From contig CAJNDS010002634.1 of the NCBI GenBank assembly GCA_905221605.1, forward strand, positions 487,001-551,000: a DNA stretch of 64,000 bases, written 5' to 3'. Below the pieces are notes generated by a model, which saw only the letters and a list, made by a program, of their open reading frames with translations, had not been told where the DNA came from and ran no database searches. Within the stretch, counting starts at the first letter, position 1, and every line of letters starts with the position of its first letter. The translations under genes were made by a program, and so were the position numbers. This DNA is from Symbiodinium natans. Taxonomy: Eukaryota > Sar > Dinophyceae > Suessiales > Symbiodiniaceae. Shown here in pieces: positions 1 to 11,586 of the stretch.

Positions 1-527
1 TTGAGAAACAGGCTTGTGCCTTACTCTTCTTCATCGCAGGTTGGGGTGTTGACCATCTTCTTCTAACCTCTTGTCACCATGAGCATTCTTGTTCAACTGT
101 ACATGATGCTACGTACATGATGCTATGTGACATAAGTCTCATCACCACGAAATTGCTTCACTTACTGCTAAGTATGATCCCTATCGAACACGCTTCAGAT
201 GCTTGTCGTTGTATTTCTGCCAGTTGTCATTGGATGGCGGCTACAAGAGCTGCCCATTCCTCGTGTCACAGACCAAGCGGAGGCTTGAGTCAGCGGTGTA
301 CTTCAAGGTGCATCATTTCGATAGGTAACCCTAAACCCTAAACCCTAAACCCTAAACCCTAAACCTAAATCAAGCCCTAGGCTGGTCATAAATATGCAAG
401 GCAGAGGTGCTAGACCCCCTGGATGCAACGGCCACGTGTGACCCTCCTTGCGGCTGCCCCCCCATGAGCCTTCAAGTAGGCTTCCCGAAAGCCTGAGCCG
501 CCGCAACCCCGTGACCCTCCTAACCCC

Positions 528-632
528 TTGGGGACGACATGAACCCTAAAAGGGTTTATGGTTGATTTACCTTGCTGGAAATTGTAGTAATAAGGGAATA
601 TGACCCCAATTTTAGGGTTCATTTGGTTAGGG
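528..632. mobile_element. Family-A inverted-repeat element
   Basis: Ends CTTGGGGACGACATGAACCC and TTTTAGGGTTCATTTGGT; interior has AAGGGTTTATGG and TATGACCCCAATTTTA, shared with the copies at 40135, 41755 and 53088. Confidence 0.75.
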
Positions 633-1010
633 CCAGGGTTGAGGCCCTGTGGGTTTGCATGCGTCTCGGGAATGTGAGTCCAGTGGGCAGGTTTAGACTT
701 TTGCAGGGCGGAGGCTTGCGTCTATTTGCTTGCTATTCTTGACTGCTTTCGCTTCACAGAGTTTATCGGCTCAACCCATTCGATACTCACCAGCTACCGT
801 AACTACATTACCAGCTGCCCATGGCCGGCGACTCAGACGCTCGAAAACCTACTTGAAATCTGATTTGTAGCTACAAGCGGAAAACGCTATCTTTCTGTTG
901 AGCACCCTAGCTACCCTATATGGGTGTTCCCCAAATGGTATACCCCCTTCTACTCTACCAACCCCCAAACAGGGCAGCCCCTGGATTCGGAGAGCCCTCT
1001 ATATTGCTAA

Positions 1011-1104
1011 ACCCATGAACCTCCCCTGGGCCCTACAAATGGAGTCATATACCATAAACCCTTTGGCAAAAAACAAACCCTTTTCGGGTTCATAATTGGT
1101 CCCC
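1011..1104. mobile_element. Family-A element, degenerate
   Basis: The right end (CGGGTTCATAATTGGTCCCC) and the interior ATACCATAAACCCTTT are recognisable; the left terminus is eroded. Confidence 0.45.
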
Positions 1105-1731
1105 AAATTGCCAGTAAGCCCAACCGAGGAACGCTCCGCCTTTTGAGGGTTCTTCAGAGTGGAGGGTGCTTCAGAGTTTGGGTTCACGGTTTAGTGTTGA
1201 GGGTTGCGAGTTTAGGGTAAGTCTGGGTTGAGGGTTGAGGGTTAACGGGGTTCAGGGCTTGGGGTTAGAGCGTCTGGATTTCGAGCTTTCAGAGTTCAGC
1301 TCCGGTGGTTGATGACTTGGGGCTGGTGGGTTTCAGCGCCACCTCCAAATCGATACAGACCCTGGCACCAGACTAGCAAGCTGGTCTGCGCCCCGCCCCC
1401 CCCCCCCCCCACAGCAACCTAGGTGTTTGCTTCCCACCTTTAAGCCGTGGAGGGATTCGGGGAGTCGAGGCGCTGGGCACAAGCTTGGGAGTTTTCTAGG
1501 GAATCCGGCACGAGAGCGAATTTGTTCGGCACACTCTTCCCCTAAGCCCTGAACTCTAAACCCTAAACCCTAAACCCTAAATCCTTTAAGGGACGGTTTT
1601 TGAGGCGCACCCCGACAGCCCCACCTAGGCGGCGTCCGATGACAGTCCAAAAAAGTCCATCTCGCGTCGCGGCGGCTCGGACTGGATTCGGGGCCTCGGG
1701 CGTTGCAGGGTTTAGGGTTTAAGGTTTAGGG

Positions 1732-1868
1732 GTTTAGGGGTTTTGGGGTTTTGGGGTTTTGGGGTTTTGGGGTTTTGGGGTTTAGGGGTTTTGGGGTTTT
1801 GGGGTTTTGGGGTTTTGGGGTTTTGGGGTTTTGGGGTTTTGGGGTTTAGGGGGGTTTAGGGGTTTTTT
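1732..1868. repeat. TTTTGGGG tandem array
   Basis: About 15 units of GGGGTTTT with two GGGGTTTA variants; the sequence type used as telomere by Oxytricha-type ciliates. It is flanked by TTTAGGGG units, so it is probably a drifted TTTAGGG array. Confidence 0.9.
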
Positions 1869-2029
1869 CCGAATCCAACGCAGAGGATGATTGCATTTGC
1901 AGGCTTGATATTTTCCAGGTGTACGGTGTTCATCTTAGCAGTAGAGTAGGTAACCGTTAAACCTTTGGGGGTCTTACGGTCAGTCGGATGTGAGGCGAAC
2001 TCTGGCATTGGATTTATTTAGGGTTTGTT

Positions 2030-2139
2030 TTGGGATGTTCCCCCTTATACTAACAGCTCCTTAGTAGGGATTATAGTAGGGCTTAGGGGGTACTAGCAAC
2101 CCTCTTAATGACAGTTCGCTTCAGGGGGAAACATTCCAA
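2030..2139. mobile_element. Family-B inverted-repeat element
   Basis: Begins TTGGGATGTTCCCCCTTATA, interior AACAGCTCCTTAGTAGGGAT, ends GGGGGAAACATTCCAA. About 110 bp, short imperfect terminal inverted repeats, no coding capacity, consistent with a non-autonomous DNA element. Confidence 0.75.
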
Positions 2140-2431
2140 GGTATGTTCAAAAGGCAGGGCCCCGAAAGGCTGGACTTGGCCTTACGAGTGGGGCCAGCTG
2201 AATGCAAGTGGATCTGTTAGCGTGGCCCTTGTTGCGATGTCTCATGGTCAGCATCCTTACGCATCCCGACCCTTATACCGTCCGAATTCCGAAGCCTCGC
2301 CGGAAAGACTCAATCCCCAACAACAGCTGGCAGAAACAAGAAGACTGAAGGCCCCGCAAAACAAGCCCCAAGCTCCAAAATCCCTAAGCCACAAGCTCTA
2401 AACCCTGAACCCTGAACCCTTCTTTTGCCAG

Positions 2432-2475
2432 GCACCCTTGCATACGGCGAACTGGGGCAAGAATCTCGGCTCCAG
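2432..2475 (+). CDS. Isolated exon candidate, unknown protein
   Basis: A GC-rich segment follows a degenerate CCCTGAA array and a pyrimidine tract ending in CCAG. It reads TLAYGELGQESRLQ and then meets a possible GC donor (GCGCGCC). A family-G inverted-repeat element starts 35 bp further on. The placement (array, AG, short open segment, GC) matches the exons of the recognised genes downstream, which is the only reason to call it. No family was recognised and no adjoining exon was found. Confidence 0.3.
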
Positions 2476-2509
2476 GCGCGCCACGACACCCAAGGGCTTA
2501 GAGCTTATC

Positions 2510-2746
2510 TACTATTTGCTTTAAGAACCACCCCCCCCCCCCCCCCAAAAAAAAAAAAAAAAACATAACAGTAAATAAATGAATAAATATAATAATAAGA
2601 AGAATAATATAAATTAAAAAAAACAAGAAAGATGATCATCCCCAGAATACCCTTGTAAAGAAGAATCTACCATTGCTTGAGACCCCCCCCCCCCCCGGAA
2701 GAGTTTTTTTTTGGGGGGGGGGCGGGGTCTCAGGGCAAATAGTAGT
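2510..2746. mobile_element. Family-G inverted-repeat element with low-complexity interior
   Basis: Ends TACTATTTGCTTTAAGAACC and GGGCAAATAGTAGT are inverse to one another and match copies at 21629 and 62303. The interior is poly-C, poly-A, an AT-rich block with TAAATA/AATAAT motifs, then poly-C, poly-T and poly-G, making this copy twice the usual length. Confidence 0.65.
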
Positions 2747-2842
2747 TATAGGGTAGCATTGCAAAGCCCATCTTGGCAAAGGTCGGTGTCGCTGCTTCAG
2801 ATCGAGACGGTTGGTTGCTGTCCCTCACCCCTGACCCTAAAC

Positions 2843-2943
2843 TTGGGATGTTCCCCCTTATACTGACAGTCCATAAAACGGGACTATAGTACCCCCCTAT
2901 ATAAATCCTATTAAGGACTGTTAGTACAATGGGAACATCCCAA
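2843..2943. mobile_element. Family-B element inside a telomere-like array
   Basis: Begins TTGGGATGTTCCCCCTTATA and ends GTACAATGGGAACATCCCAA. It is preceded by CCCTGACCCTAAAC and followed by CCCTAAACC, so it appears inserted into a CCCTAAA repeat. Confidence 0.8.
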
Positions 2944-3273
2944 CCCTAAACCTTAACACCCTGCTCCCGAACTGTCTTTGGGGTTTAGCAGGTTTCGGGG
3001 GCCGAAGTCTGAAGAAACACCCAGATTGGTGGCTGTTCTCCTCATCTCTGATGTCCGAATCTCGCCAACCCAACATCCCCAAGCAAACGTAGCAGGTGGC
3101 TGATGTAGTTCAGGGGTTTAGGGGTTTGTGTCCATCTTTCACTGTGCTGGCACCAACCTCAGTCAATGCTTCAGAAAAGGGGGGGGGCAGGGCCACGAAA
3201 GTAGATACCCCCAGACATGTCGACCCCAAAAGGGCCCAGAGTTGGATCAGAAGGCTCTAGGCTAGATTGATGT

Positions 3274-3360
3274 CATGGGTTTCCGAAAAAATATGGGTGC
3301 CAAACTAATAGGTGGGGGGGGTCTACTTCAGGGGCCCCCTTCTTTTCGTAAACCCCCATG
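3274..3360. mobile_element. Family-E inverted-repeat element
   Basis: Starts CATGGGTTTCCGAAAAAATA and ends TTTTCGTAAACCCCCATG, the termini shared with copies at 32716, 49662, 51362 and 61893. Confidence 0.6.
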
Positions 3361-6300
3361 TATAAGGGCCTCCACATTCTGTGCCCCACACGTGGAGGAG
3401 TTCATATGGAAGCCTTGAAGCAGGAGGTGTGGGGGGCTGCCAGCAGGTTTAGGGGTTTGGTCTGTTGCGGCTGGAGACGTGGTTACCCAAACTCTCCCGA
3501 TTCCAGGCCCTCTGTAGCCCCGTCAGCAGCATGGCTTGCGCAATGTGAGATCTTGCCCACGCAGTTCCTGTGGAACTAACCGGTTTGGGCCGAGGTTCAT
3601 AGGTTCGGTCACTTCCGAAAGTGGATATTTTCCCTGGGCTCATAGCCGATGCTTGTGGGGGGAAGGACCTTCTGCTGCCATGTGTGCATTCCCAAAGCCG
3701 GGAGGCCTCAAGCCTAAACCATGAGTATATACATATACATATACACACACCACACACACACACAAACATATATATATATATTGACACATATATATAGATT
3801 TATGCAAATATCTACATTGTACCTATATATATATATGTGTCATATGTATACATCTTGTAGATGTATACTCGTATATCAGCAAACACAAAGCACATACTCA
3901 ACCCTCAAAACTCTAAAGCCCCTCAGAAAAACAAAAGACCCCGGAGGCTCTCCTCACCTAAGGCTGCTGGGGGCAGGTGCGAAATCCATTTCTTCCTTAG
4001 GGTTTTAGGGTGAGGGTTTAGGGTTTAGTGTAACCCCTAAACCCATGGCGGGTTGGGGTTGTTGGTTAATCATTTCTTTGGGGGAGGGCGGGGGGGGGGG
4101 GGGGGCGGGGGAGAGAGAGTGCAGGGTTGAGGGGTTGTATACGCATACTCTGGGGGAATGGAAAGGAGTTCGGGCCTTGGGGTTTCAAGGACGTAGGAGT
4201 GGCGATGTGGTGATGATGATGATGATGATGATGTTGACGATGATGACGATGATGACTTTTCTTCGCCGGGGGAAGGCTTGGCAAATCATGAGACATCTCA
4301 TTGCGGCATGGTTTCTTCGAATTGAGGCCGTGGCTCGTTTTAGCTCGCATGAAAGCACCTCTCCCTTATTCGGTCCGGCCCGCAAACTAGCCTTTCAGCA
4401 CTGCTGGCAACGAAGAGCAGGATGCTGACTCGGCGGCAGACGTTCACAGAAGGGGAGCAGCAGTTTCCGAGCAGCTCGGCAGAAGGACTTCTTTAATGGC
4501 TCAGAACTTCGCGGAGTGTTTTTGGCCCATTCTCTTACTGGTAAACTTAAATACAGCATATCTGAAACAGCAAGAATGTTCGAGAGTAATGGCCCACAGC
4601 CTTAAGCCGTTCGTTGAAACCTCACCAGCCCTAAATCTCTTCCGGCTGCTGCCCGGCTCGCGACAGTTGCGCATCTCGCGAGCCTCGACGGCAAAAGCCG
4701 ACGACACTGAGGAGGATGGCGACGTCGTCGATGCGCGTGGTGCCGACAGGCAGGAGCGAGATTTCCAACATCGCGAATTGCTCATCCCCTTAGTCTGGCC
4801 GAACCCTTCCAATGACCCAAAACGCAAGATTCCACGCGCCTGTCTGGGCGTTGAGCACGATTTCGCCCACAAACATCACAACATACGCACGGGGCCCAGA
4901 ATCGACAACATCCACGAAGCCAATAAGAGCATGTAATGTGGCGCACGCCCGCGATGTGGCAAAAGCGCACTTTCCGTCGAAAATGCGACCACCGCTCGAG
5001 ACCGCGTTTCCTTGCGTTTCAGGCGTGCCGCGGGAGCCAACTCGATCTAACACCCTTTTATTCTGGACCTACAAGCCCCTCACCCTAAACCCTAGATATT
5101 GTTGGCACACTGTTTGGGGAAGAGCAGCGGTCAACTAGCTTGGCACTAAAGCGCAAGACTGGAGAGCAGGCATTCTTCGTGTTGGGGGGATTAGAGTTTA
5201 GGGGTTTAGGGTTAAGACCTAGGGGTCCAGGGTCTTCTCTCTAGCCATTTGACTGAGGACAGCGAAGGCAAGAATCACCTTTCACTGCACATGAAGCGGG
5301 GTCCAAGAATGTCCCTTGAGCCCTGCCAATGTCCCCAACCCCAAAGCCTCTCCATCCTGAAACACTCCGTTAATTCCAGGCAAGCACAAAACTTGGACGA
5401 TCGATCAGGATGAGGACGCTGAGCATGCAAAATCCCAACGCCCGAAACCACACCCGCGAGTTTTCGGTCGTTAGGGTCGCTGCGCGTTAGGGTGGCGCGG
5501 GTTTCGGACTTGGGGTTTGGGACGTATTGGGTGATTACCCGATTAGGCGGGTCCCCTAGGTAAACTCCAGGACACCATGAGTGGGGCCTCACTGGTCGTC
5601 AACTTGCTGGCAGACGTCTCTCCTGCAGGGGTCTTGCCTCTGGCCTACGGCATGACGGGCACTGGCCTATGCCTCAGTTCATACGGGATTAGGGTTTAGG
5701 GTTTAGGATCCCCCCCCCCCCCCCAAAAGGGCCCCCCAAAACTCAACAACGCCCCCCCCGCCCCCGCCGTAGTTATTCGGCCTTGAAGCGACTCTGGGTT
5801 TGGGGGTTGAGGGAAATAACCCGACGCCTCTTTGCTTGCTGAATCGTGTTTTGTGGACATGATGTATGTATATATGTGGATGCATATGTATGCAGGTCAT
5901 GATTAGTAGCATGCATGCATACACCTATAAACATAAGTATTTGCGTAGTAAATGGTTCTATTATGTGTTTAAATAGATATACATAAATAATGTGTGTATA
6001 TATATACACACATAACATACATATATATATATACACACATATGCACATATTGTGTGTGTATACCTTGGACCCGTGTTGGGTTTTGGGCTTCTGCGGTGTC
6101 TCGGTGACCAAATACAGCTGCAAGAGGCTACATCCCCGCCATTTGCCTGCTGCTTCTGCCGCGCTCTCAGCACCACCAGGACATCTGCCGGCCAAGAAGA
6201 GCGAGCGCATGGCGAAGTTGCGTCCGAAAATGTGCAGGGTCCTCCCTACTGAACCTCCACCGCCCAGAAAGGGGCCTCAACGTGACTTCTTTGCCCTCTT

Positions 6301-7039
6301 GAGGTTCGCGTGCGGCGCCGGCTACTCCATGTACCTCATCTCAAGAACCATTGAGATCTCAGGCAGGGCCTCGGTACTAGGGTTCAGGGGTTAGGGTTTA
6401 GGGTTGAGGGCTTTAGGGCTTTGGGGTAGAAAACAGGGTCTGAGGGCAGAAGAAGAACAAGAAGGGTTTTAGGGTTTTGGGGCTTTAGGGTTGAAAGGTT
6501 CTAGGGTGTCAGTGTTTTAGGGTTGTGGACTGCGGCTTTGTTTTGGGCATCAGCTCGCAAGAGGGCGCCAGATCCCAGAATCTCCCGACTTGGCTTTGCA
6601 AATTACATGCCCTAACATCATGATGAACCCTAAACCCTAAACCCTAAACCCTAAACCCTAAACCCTAAACCAACGGTATGTGCATGGACCAGGAGGCTCA
6701 GGCAGGACGTGTAAGGTTGTTTGATTGACAAGAAAGTCCACCTCGGTGCCTTCGTAGGGTTTATTGGCCTCGAGGCGTGGAATGTGATGGAAGGGTTCCC
6801 TCACACTTTCTGCATCCACACATCTTCAATTCTCGGATATATTTCCCTAAACCCGAAACCGGGCCTCAGCTTGTGGTTTTCAGGATGTTGTAAGCTTCCT
6901 GTTTAGATCCGGAATGTCGCAAGTGCCAGCTCGCTGCCCAAACCCTGATTGCCATGTGCCCTTAACTTCTATAAACCCTAAAGACTTTGGGCCGTTCCCC
7001 CGAACATCCCAACTAAAGACTCTGCTCCGTCTTTGCCAG

Positions 7040-7120
7040 GGGTGAAAAGCTACGATCGGATATGGGAACGCTGCATCGGCGAGAAGAGCCCCCCGAACGT
7101 CATGGCTCTCTCCACGGCTT
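7040..7120 (+). CDS. Isolated exon candidate, unknown protein
   Basis: After a CTTTGCCAG acceptor the sequence reads VKSYDRIWERCIGEKS and stays open to a stop near 7123, just before TTTAGGG-type repeats. The composition is coding-like and the flanks resemble those of confirmed exons. No family was recognised; the 3' boundary is uncertain. Confidence 0.3.
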
Positions 7121-8021
7121 AGGCGTTAGGGTTACAGTTTAGGGCAGTTTGGGGTTAGGGTTTTGGGTTTAGGGCCAGTTTAGGGCTTAAAACTGTCAAG
7201 TTGCTCATTGGTTCGTTGACAGACTCAGTCTGTGCACCTCGACTTTTGCTGTTCACAGTTTTCGGTGCAAAGCCTGCGAGGGCTTGGAGGTTCAGGGTTT
7301 AGGGTTTAGGGTTTAGGGTTTAGGGTTTAGGGTTTAGGGGCTACGTGGGTTTTGGTGTTTGATGCCTTCGCATCTGTTTTGGCAATTGTCACCGCGCGAA
7401 AAAAAACAGCAATACTTCCCAACGACCCTCTCCGATGAATCCTAAGCAGTCCCTGCAGCCCGGCACAACGAAAGCTTTCTAGAAGAAGGTGGCGAATGAT
7501 CAAGCTTATTCTGGGTACGAGTGAACCTCTTGCCCTAAACCCTGAACCCTGAACTCTAAACCCTAAACCCTAAGACCCTAAACCCTAAACCCAAGGGCTC
7601 GGGGCTTCAGGCATCGAGGAGCCCCAAGACTTAGGTCCTATCAAGCCCCTGATGAACCGAAGGGCCCGGCGTGTTGCCCTACAAAGCCCCACTAGCCCTT
7701 CGAAGCCCTCTGGGGTTTAGGGTTTTGGGTTTTGGGTTTGGGGTTTAGGGTTTAGGGTTTAGGGTTTAGGGTTTAGGGCCTCAAACCTTAGGCAAATGGG
7801 TCCCCAGCTTGGTCTTATGCATCGTGTGCTTCGGCAACGCTCTCGCGACACGGCTGCCAGAGACAGTGAGGGGTTCATGGTCTTGACAGGGTCTAGGGGA
7901 TAGGGTTTAGGGTTCATGGTTTTGAGAGGTTTACGGGCCCTACATATGTGCCCGAGCCTTTTTCCAGCGTTACCTCGTCCCACAAGCTTGCAATACAGGA
8001 GTGTGCATGACTACCAAGATT

Positions 8022-8212
8022 AGTTTATACAAAACCAAGAGGATATTAAACGTTTTTTGTTTATTAAGGTTCTAAGGGGAGTATAGAGTAAAACCCAAAA
8101 GTATCGAACATCAGTAGCCTCACACCCCTAGAGGGTTACTAAAGGAAATCCCAGCATTAATCGTCCTTCAAACATTTTTCCAATTTTATGGAGTCTACTG
8201 TGCCCCCTGTCA
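8022..8212. mobile_element. Family-K element, longest copy
   Basis: Shares TTTATACAAAAC, TTTATTAAGGTTCTAAGG and GGGAGTAT with 30205-30290, and CCCAAAAGT, GAACATC, GGAATCCCAGC and TACTGTGC with 63660-63853. It therefore links two fragments that otherwise look unrelated. Confidence 0.6.
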
Positions 8213-9446
8213 ATCCAGATCAGAATCGAACCTGCCCAGAATACCCATTGCAATGCAGGCCCCTAGATGCGGGCATGTGGGCACCTAGCATGCAACTGTA
8301 GGACCCTAAACCCTAAACTCCTAAGCCCTCAGCACTAAACCCGAAACCCTAAACTCCTAAGCCCTAAACCCTAAACCCTAAACCCCAAGCCCTAAATCCG
8401 AAAACGGACCAACCGAGGCTTACATCTGCATGGTCGGGGACCTTATCTCCATGTGCTTGCCAGGCCCGGTCAGAAAGAAGGGAGCTCCCAGATTCCAGGC
8501 GGTTTTATGGTACAAGCCCCAAACCCTAAACCCTGTTGACCCTAAACCCTGAAGCATTCAAGAAGGGGTTATAGTACCAACAGTACTGGCTAGACCTCAG
8601 TCCAGTGGCAAGAGGGTGTGATGAAGGTTTCGGGCATGAGGGTAACATGAACTCTGGGGGGTTTCAGGGTGAGAATCCCTTTGCAGCCACCTTCCGAAGC
8701 ACTCTCTTGTTCTAAAGTTACAGTTTATCCTATCACTATATGTATATACATATATATATATATATGTATATACTATTGTATATATATATATATATATATG
8801 TATATACTATTTTATAATGGCACATAAACAAAAACCCTTCCCCGCCGCCTGTTCAACTGTTTTTTTGTCGGCATTTGAAGGCATCTGGGCCTTTTGGATG
8901 CATTGGCTATAATTAGAGCTCTGACCTAAACTCACCGAAGCCCGAAACCGTAGGGCCCTTAAGACGTAGAGGCGAAAGCCTCGACAGGGGCTTAGGGAGC
9001 GTGACAGGATTTGGCATCTCTTTCCTGAACCGCTCCTGGTGCATCGCCATTCTTGCGGCGCCTTTTTCAGCACATGCTGCGTGTGCGTTTTTTTCTGTGA
9101 AAGGTCGTTGCTGTTGAAAACCCTAAACCCGAAACTCTGAACTCTAAAGCCTAGACCCTAAACCGCAGCTTCGGTTTTCGGGTTCAACTAATGAGGGGGT
9201 TCAGGGCTCAGGCCCCCGAAGCCAAGCCGCCAAAAGACCGTGGACGTTGTGTGCCTCGCGAGATTCAAGGGTTTTGAAAGGAAGCACCTTGCCTTCCGCA
9301 CCCGGAACGTTAGAAAGATCTTCCCGAAACCTATAAGTATTCCTAAACCATAAACCCTAAACCCTAAACCCTAAACCCTAAGCCCTAAACCCTAAACCCT
9401 AAATCAAAGCAGGCCGGAACCTGAAAGCCCACAAAGCCCGGCCCAG

Positions 9447-9540
9447 GTTTTCCCTTTGCTGCCGCTTTGTATGCTGAGCCCTGGCGGACCGTGGGTGGAG
9501 AGGTGCGAGATTTCAAGGCTCAGCTTCGCGCGTCGCGCGG
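9447..9540 (+). CDS. Exon candidate, unknown protein
   Basis: A CCCTAAA array (9346-9404) precedes a CCCAG acceptor. The segment reads FPFAAALYAEPWRTVGGE then VRDFKAQLRASRG and ends at GCGTGAGG, a good GC-type donor, immediately followed by TTTAGGG-like sequence. This is the same layout as the identified exons elsewhere. The protein family is not recognised, and no neighbouring exon could be joined in frame with confidence. Confidence 0.4.
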
Positions 9541-9824
9541 GCGTGAGGTTTAGGGCTTTCCTTGGGGGTACCCTAAACCCTAAACCCTAAACCCTAATGG
9601 CCATGGTACTTAATAACCCAGTTATTGCTGTACTGAGTAGGAGCTCGGGGGTTTGGTATGTCTTCAGCCCCAGCTTGCGGTGTGCGAAGGCAAAGAGAAG
9701 GGCTGTCAGATAGCCCGTTTAGGGTTTAGGGTTTAGGGTTTAGGGTTTAGGGCTGTGTACACTGCGCCATCATGCCCTGAGTCTAGATGCCTCAGTCCGC
9801 CGAAACCCAAATCTTCAGTATGTG

Positions 9825-9929
9825 TGAGTTTGCGAAAACAGGGGACATGCTGAAATAGACCCCCAAAAAATAGTTGGATGCCCTAAAAAATAAGGGCCCC
9901 CAATAAGGTACCCCTAATCTCGGAAACCG
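9825..9929. mobile_element. Family-E element, diverged
   Basis: Starts GAGTTTGCGAAAACAGGG and ends CCCCTAATCTCGGAAACC; the interior is rich in CCCCCAA and AAAAAATA. Inverse ends resemble the other family-E copies but are less exact. Confidence 0.5.
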
Positions 9930-11185
9930 CCAGATCGGTTTGTTGAGAGTTCAGCTTCATGGCAAGTGTAGCTACCTCCAACTTGCCCAACACTTCTTTC
10001 GCTAACTATCGATCACGTGTCGACTCAGAAACGACCTGATGCTTCAGAGCTCTTCGAGCTTCACAGTCTTCTGTGTCATGGCGCCCAAGGAAAGACCTTT
10101 CCGCTTTGGCTCCAACGTCCTTCTTGGCGCTGCTGGCGGTGTTCCCCGCATTGGTTTAGTATGTGGCACGTATGTCAAAGGCTGCGGTGAGGGTTGGCGG
10201 GGGTGGGCGGGGGACAGCTGATTTCGTGCTCGTACTGTGGCGCGTGTATTGCTAGCGAAAACCCGACATTTACGCGGGAGGCAAAGCGAGCCTCAGACTC
10301 TGACGTTGACGCCTCATTGCCAGAAGCAGTGGACAGCTACATTTGGCTGCTATAGGAGTATGCTGCTAGCTTGAGTGCTTCCTTGACCATAAAGCGATGT
10401 GCACGTCCTCCAGCATTTATTCGATCGCAGTCAAGGTTCTGGATGGTTGCCATGACTCTTAGCTTCTGCAGCCCAGGGGGGCCGGGTTCGGAGTTTAGCT
10501 GGAGTTTAGGGAAAAAGCAGGGAGAAGAAGAGGCCACGAAACTGCATAAGGCCCCAGAAGACCACTGAAACCAGTCTCGCAGTGGTCGATGGGGATGTTA
10601 GGGATTTTAGGGCTTAGGGTTTAGGCTTTCGGGTTTAGGGTTTAGGATTTGGAAGATCAGGGGCTTGAGGCGGCTTTGAGGTGTAGGGTAATTTTTGCTG
10701 AGTGGCCTTCGGATGACGCATGGACATTTGATGTAGCAGTTGTACGCTCGTAGGGACTGGGTTATTTGTGCTTTAGGATTGAGGCGTGCCATCTACAAGG
10801 GCTTACGGACTTTCTGTGATTTCAAATCGAAACCACGCAAGCCGGAACACCTACATCCACATCACAGATCAGAAAAGAAGCAGACCGATCTGCTGATCCT
10901 GTCGCAAGGCGAGTGTCGCAGGCTTTGCGGCTCAGTTTGAAGCGGGAGGTTCCACAACCGCCTGCTGAGGATGGCCGTGCGATACGTGGATGGCTCCTAT
11001 CTTCCAGGCTGCTTCACGAAGCAAGATCGGCCCTAAAAGGTCAAGAAGCGTTGAAATTGCAGTGGCCAGTCGGCCCTTATAAGCGCATAGCAGTCTGCAT
11101 CTTGCAGGCGGGCAATTCCATGGATTCCCGAAGCCGCGCGGGCATGCCGGGCACTCGGCGACATGTTCATCAGAGACCAGATGGG

Positions 11186-11264
11186 TTTTAGGGTTTTAGG
11201 GTTTTAGGGTTTTAGGGTTTTAGAGTTTTAGGGTTTTAGGGTTTTAGGGTTTAGGGTTTAGGGT
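11186..11264. repeat. TTTTAGGG tandem array (8-bp units)
   Basis: About eight GGGTTTTA units, then two GGGTTTA units. The 8-mer is the Chlamydomonas-type telomere unit, here as a local variant. Confidence 0.9.
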
Positions 11265-11454
11265 CCAGCGAACTGTATCTGCACGTGTACCCTGGGTAGT
11301 CTCGAGCCAGCTGACGCACAGAGTCTGGGTTCAAACAGGGGGTCTAGGTCTAGGCGTAAGAGGGTTGAGAGTCCGAAGCCCTGCTGGCCTTCAAACTCGG
11401 GTTGGGGGGGTGGGGGCTGCATGGGTATGTCGACATGATGTTAAGCGCATGCCC

Positions 11455-11586
11455 ACTTGGGGGGTTCATGGGTACGTCTAACCCCAAGTATATAACTGCA
11501 CTCATGAGCCCCCCCAAGTCCTGAAAGCCGGCTGGAAGTAGACTTGAAAATTGGGGGTTATAAGTACTTACCCATGAGTCTCCAAG
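11455..11586. mobile_element. Family-C inverted-repeat element
   Basis: Starts ACTTGGGGGGTTCATGGGTA and ends TTACCCATGAGTCTCCAAG; interior TATAAGTACTTA. A second inner copy of the end (CATGAGCCCCCCCAAGT) lies near 11500-11518, suggesting a nested or duplicated element. Confidence 0.6.

Larger units (their letters stand above)
1..2431. other. Repeat-rich stretch without supported gene
   Basis: Contains CCCTAAA at 310-366 and 1556-1580, the TTTTGGGG array, family A and B elements and a C18 tract near 1390-1410. Family-I sequence (GCAGTAGAGTAGGTAACC, 1938-1958) recurs at 35632-35650. No exon could be supported. Confidence 0.6.
2747..7039. other. Stretch without supported gene
   Basis: Holds family B and E elements, TA microsatellites, a GATGAT tract (4205-4255) and G/C homopolymers. 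Open frames at 4496-4936, on both strands, and 5990-6394 (which contains AKLRPKMCRVLPTE then FFALLRFACGAGYSMYL) may hide exons, but no motif or splice context decides. Confidence 0.5.
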
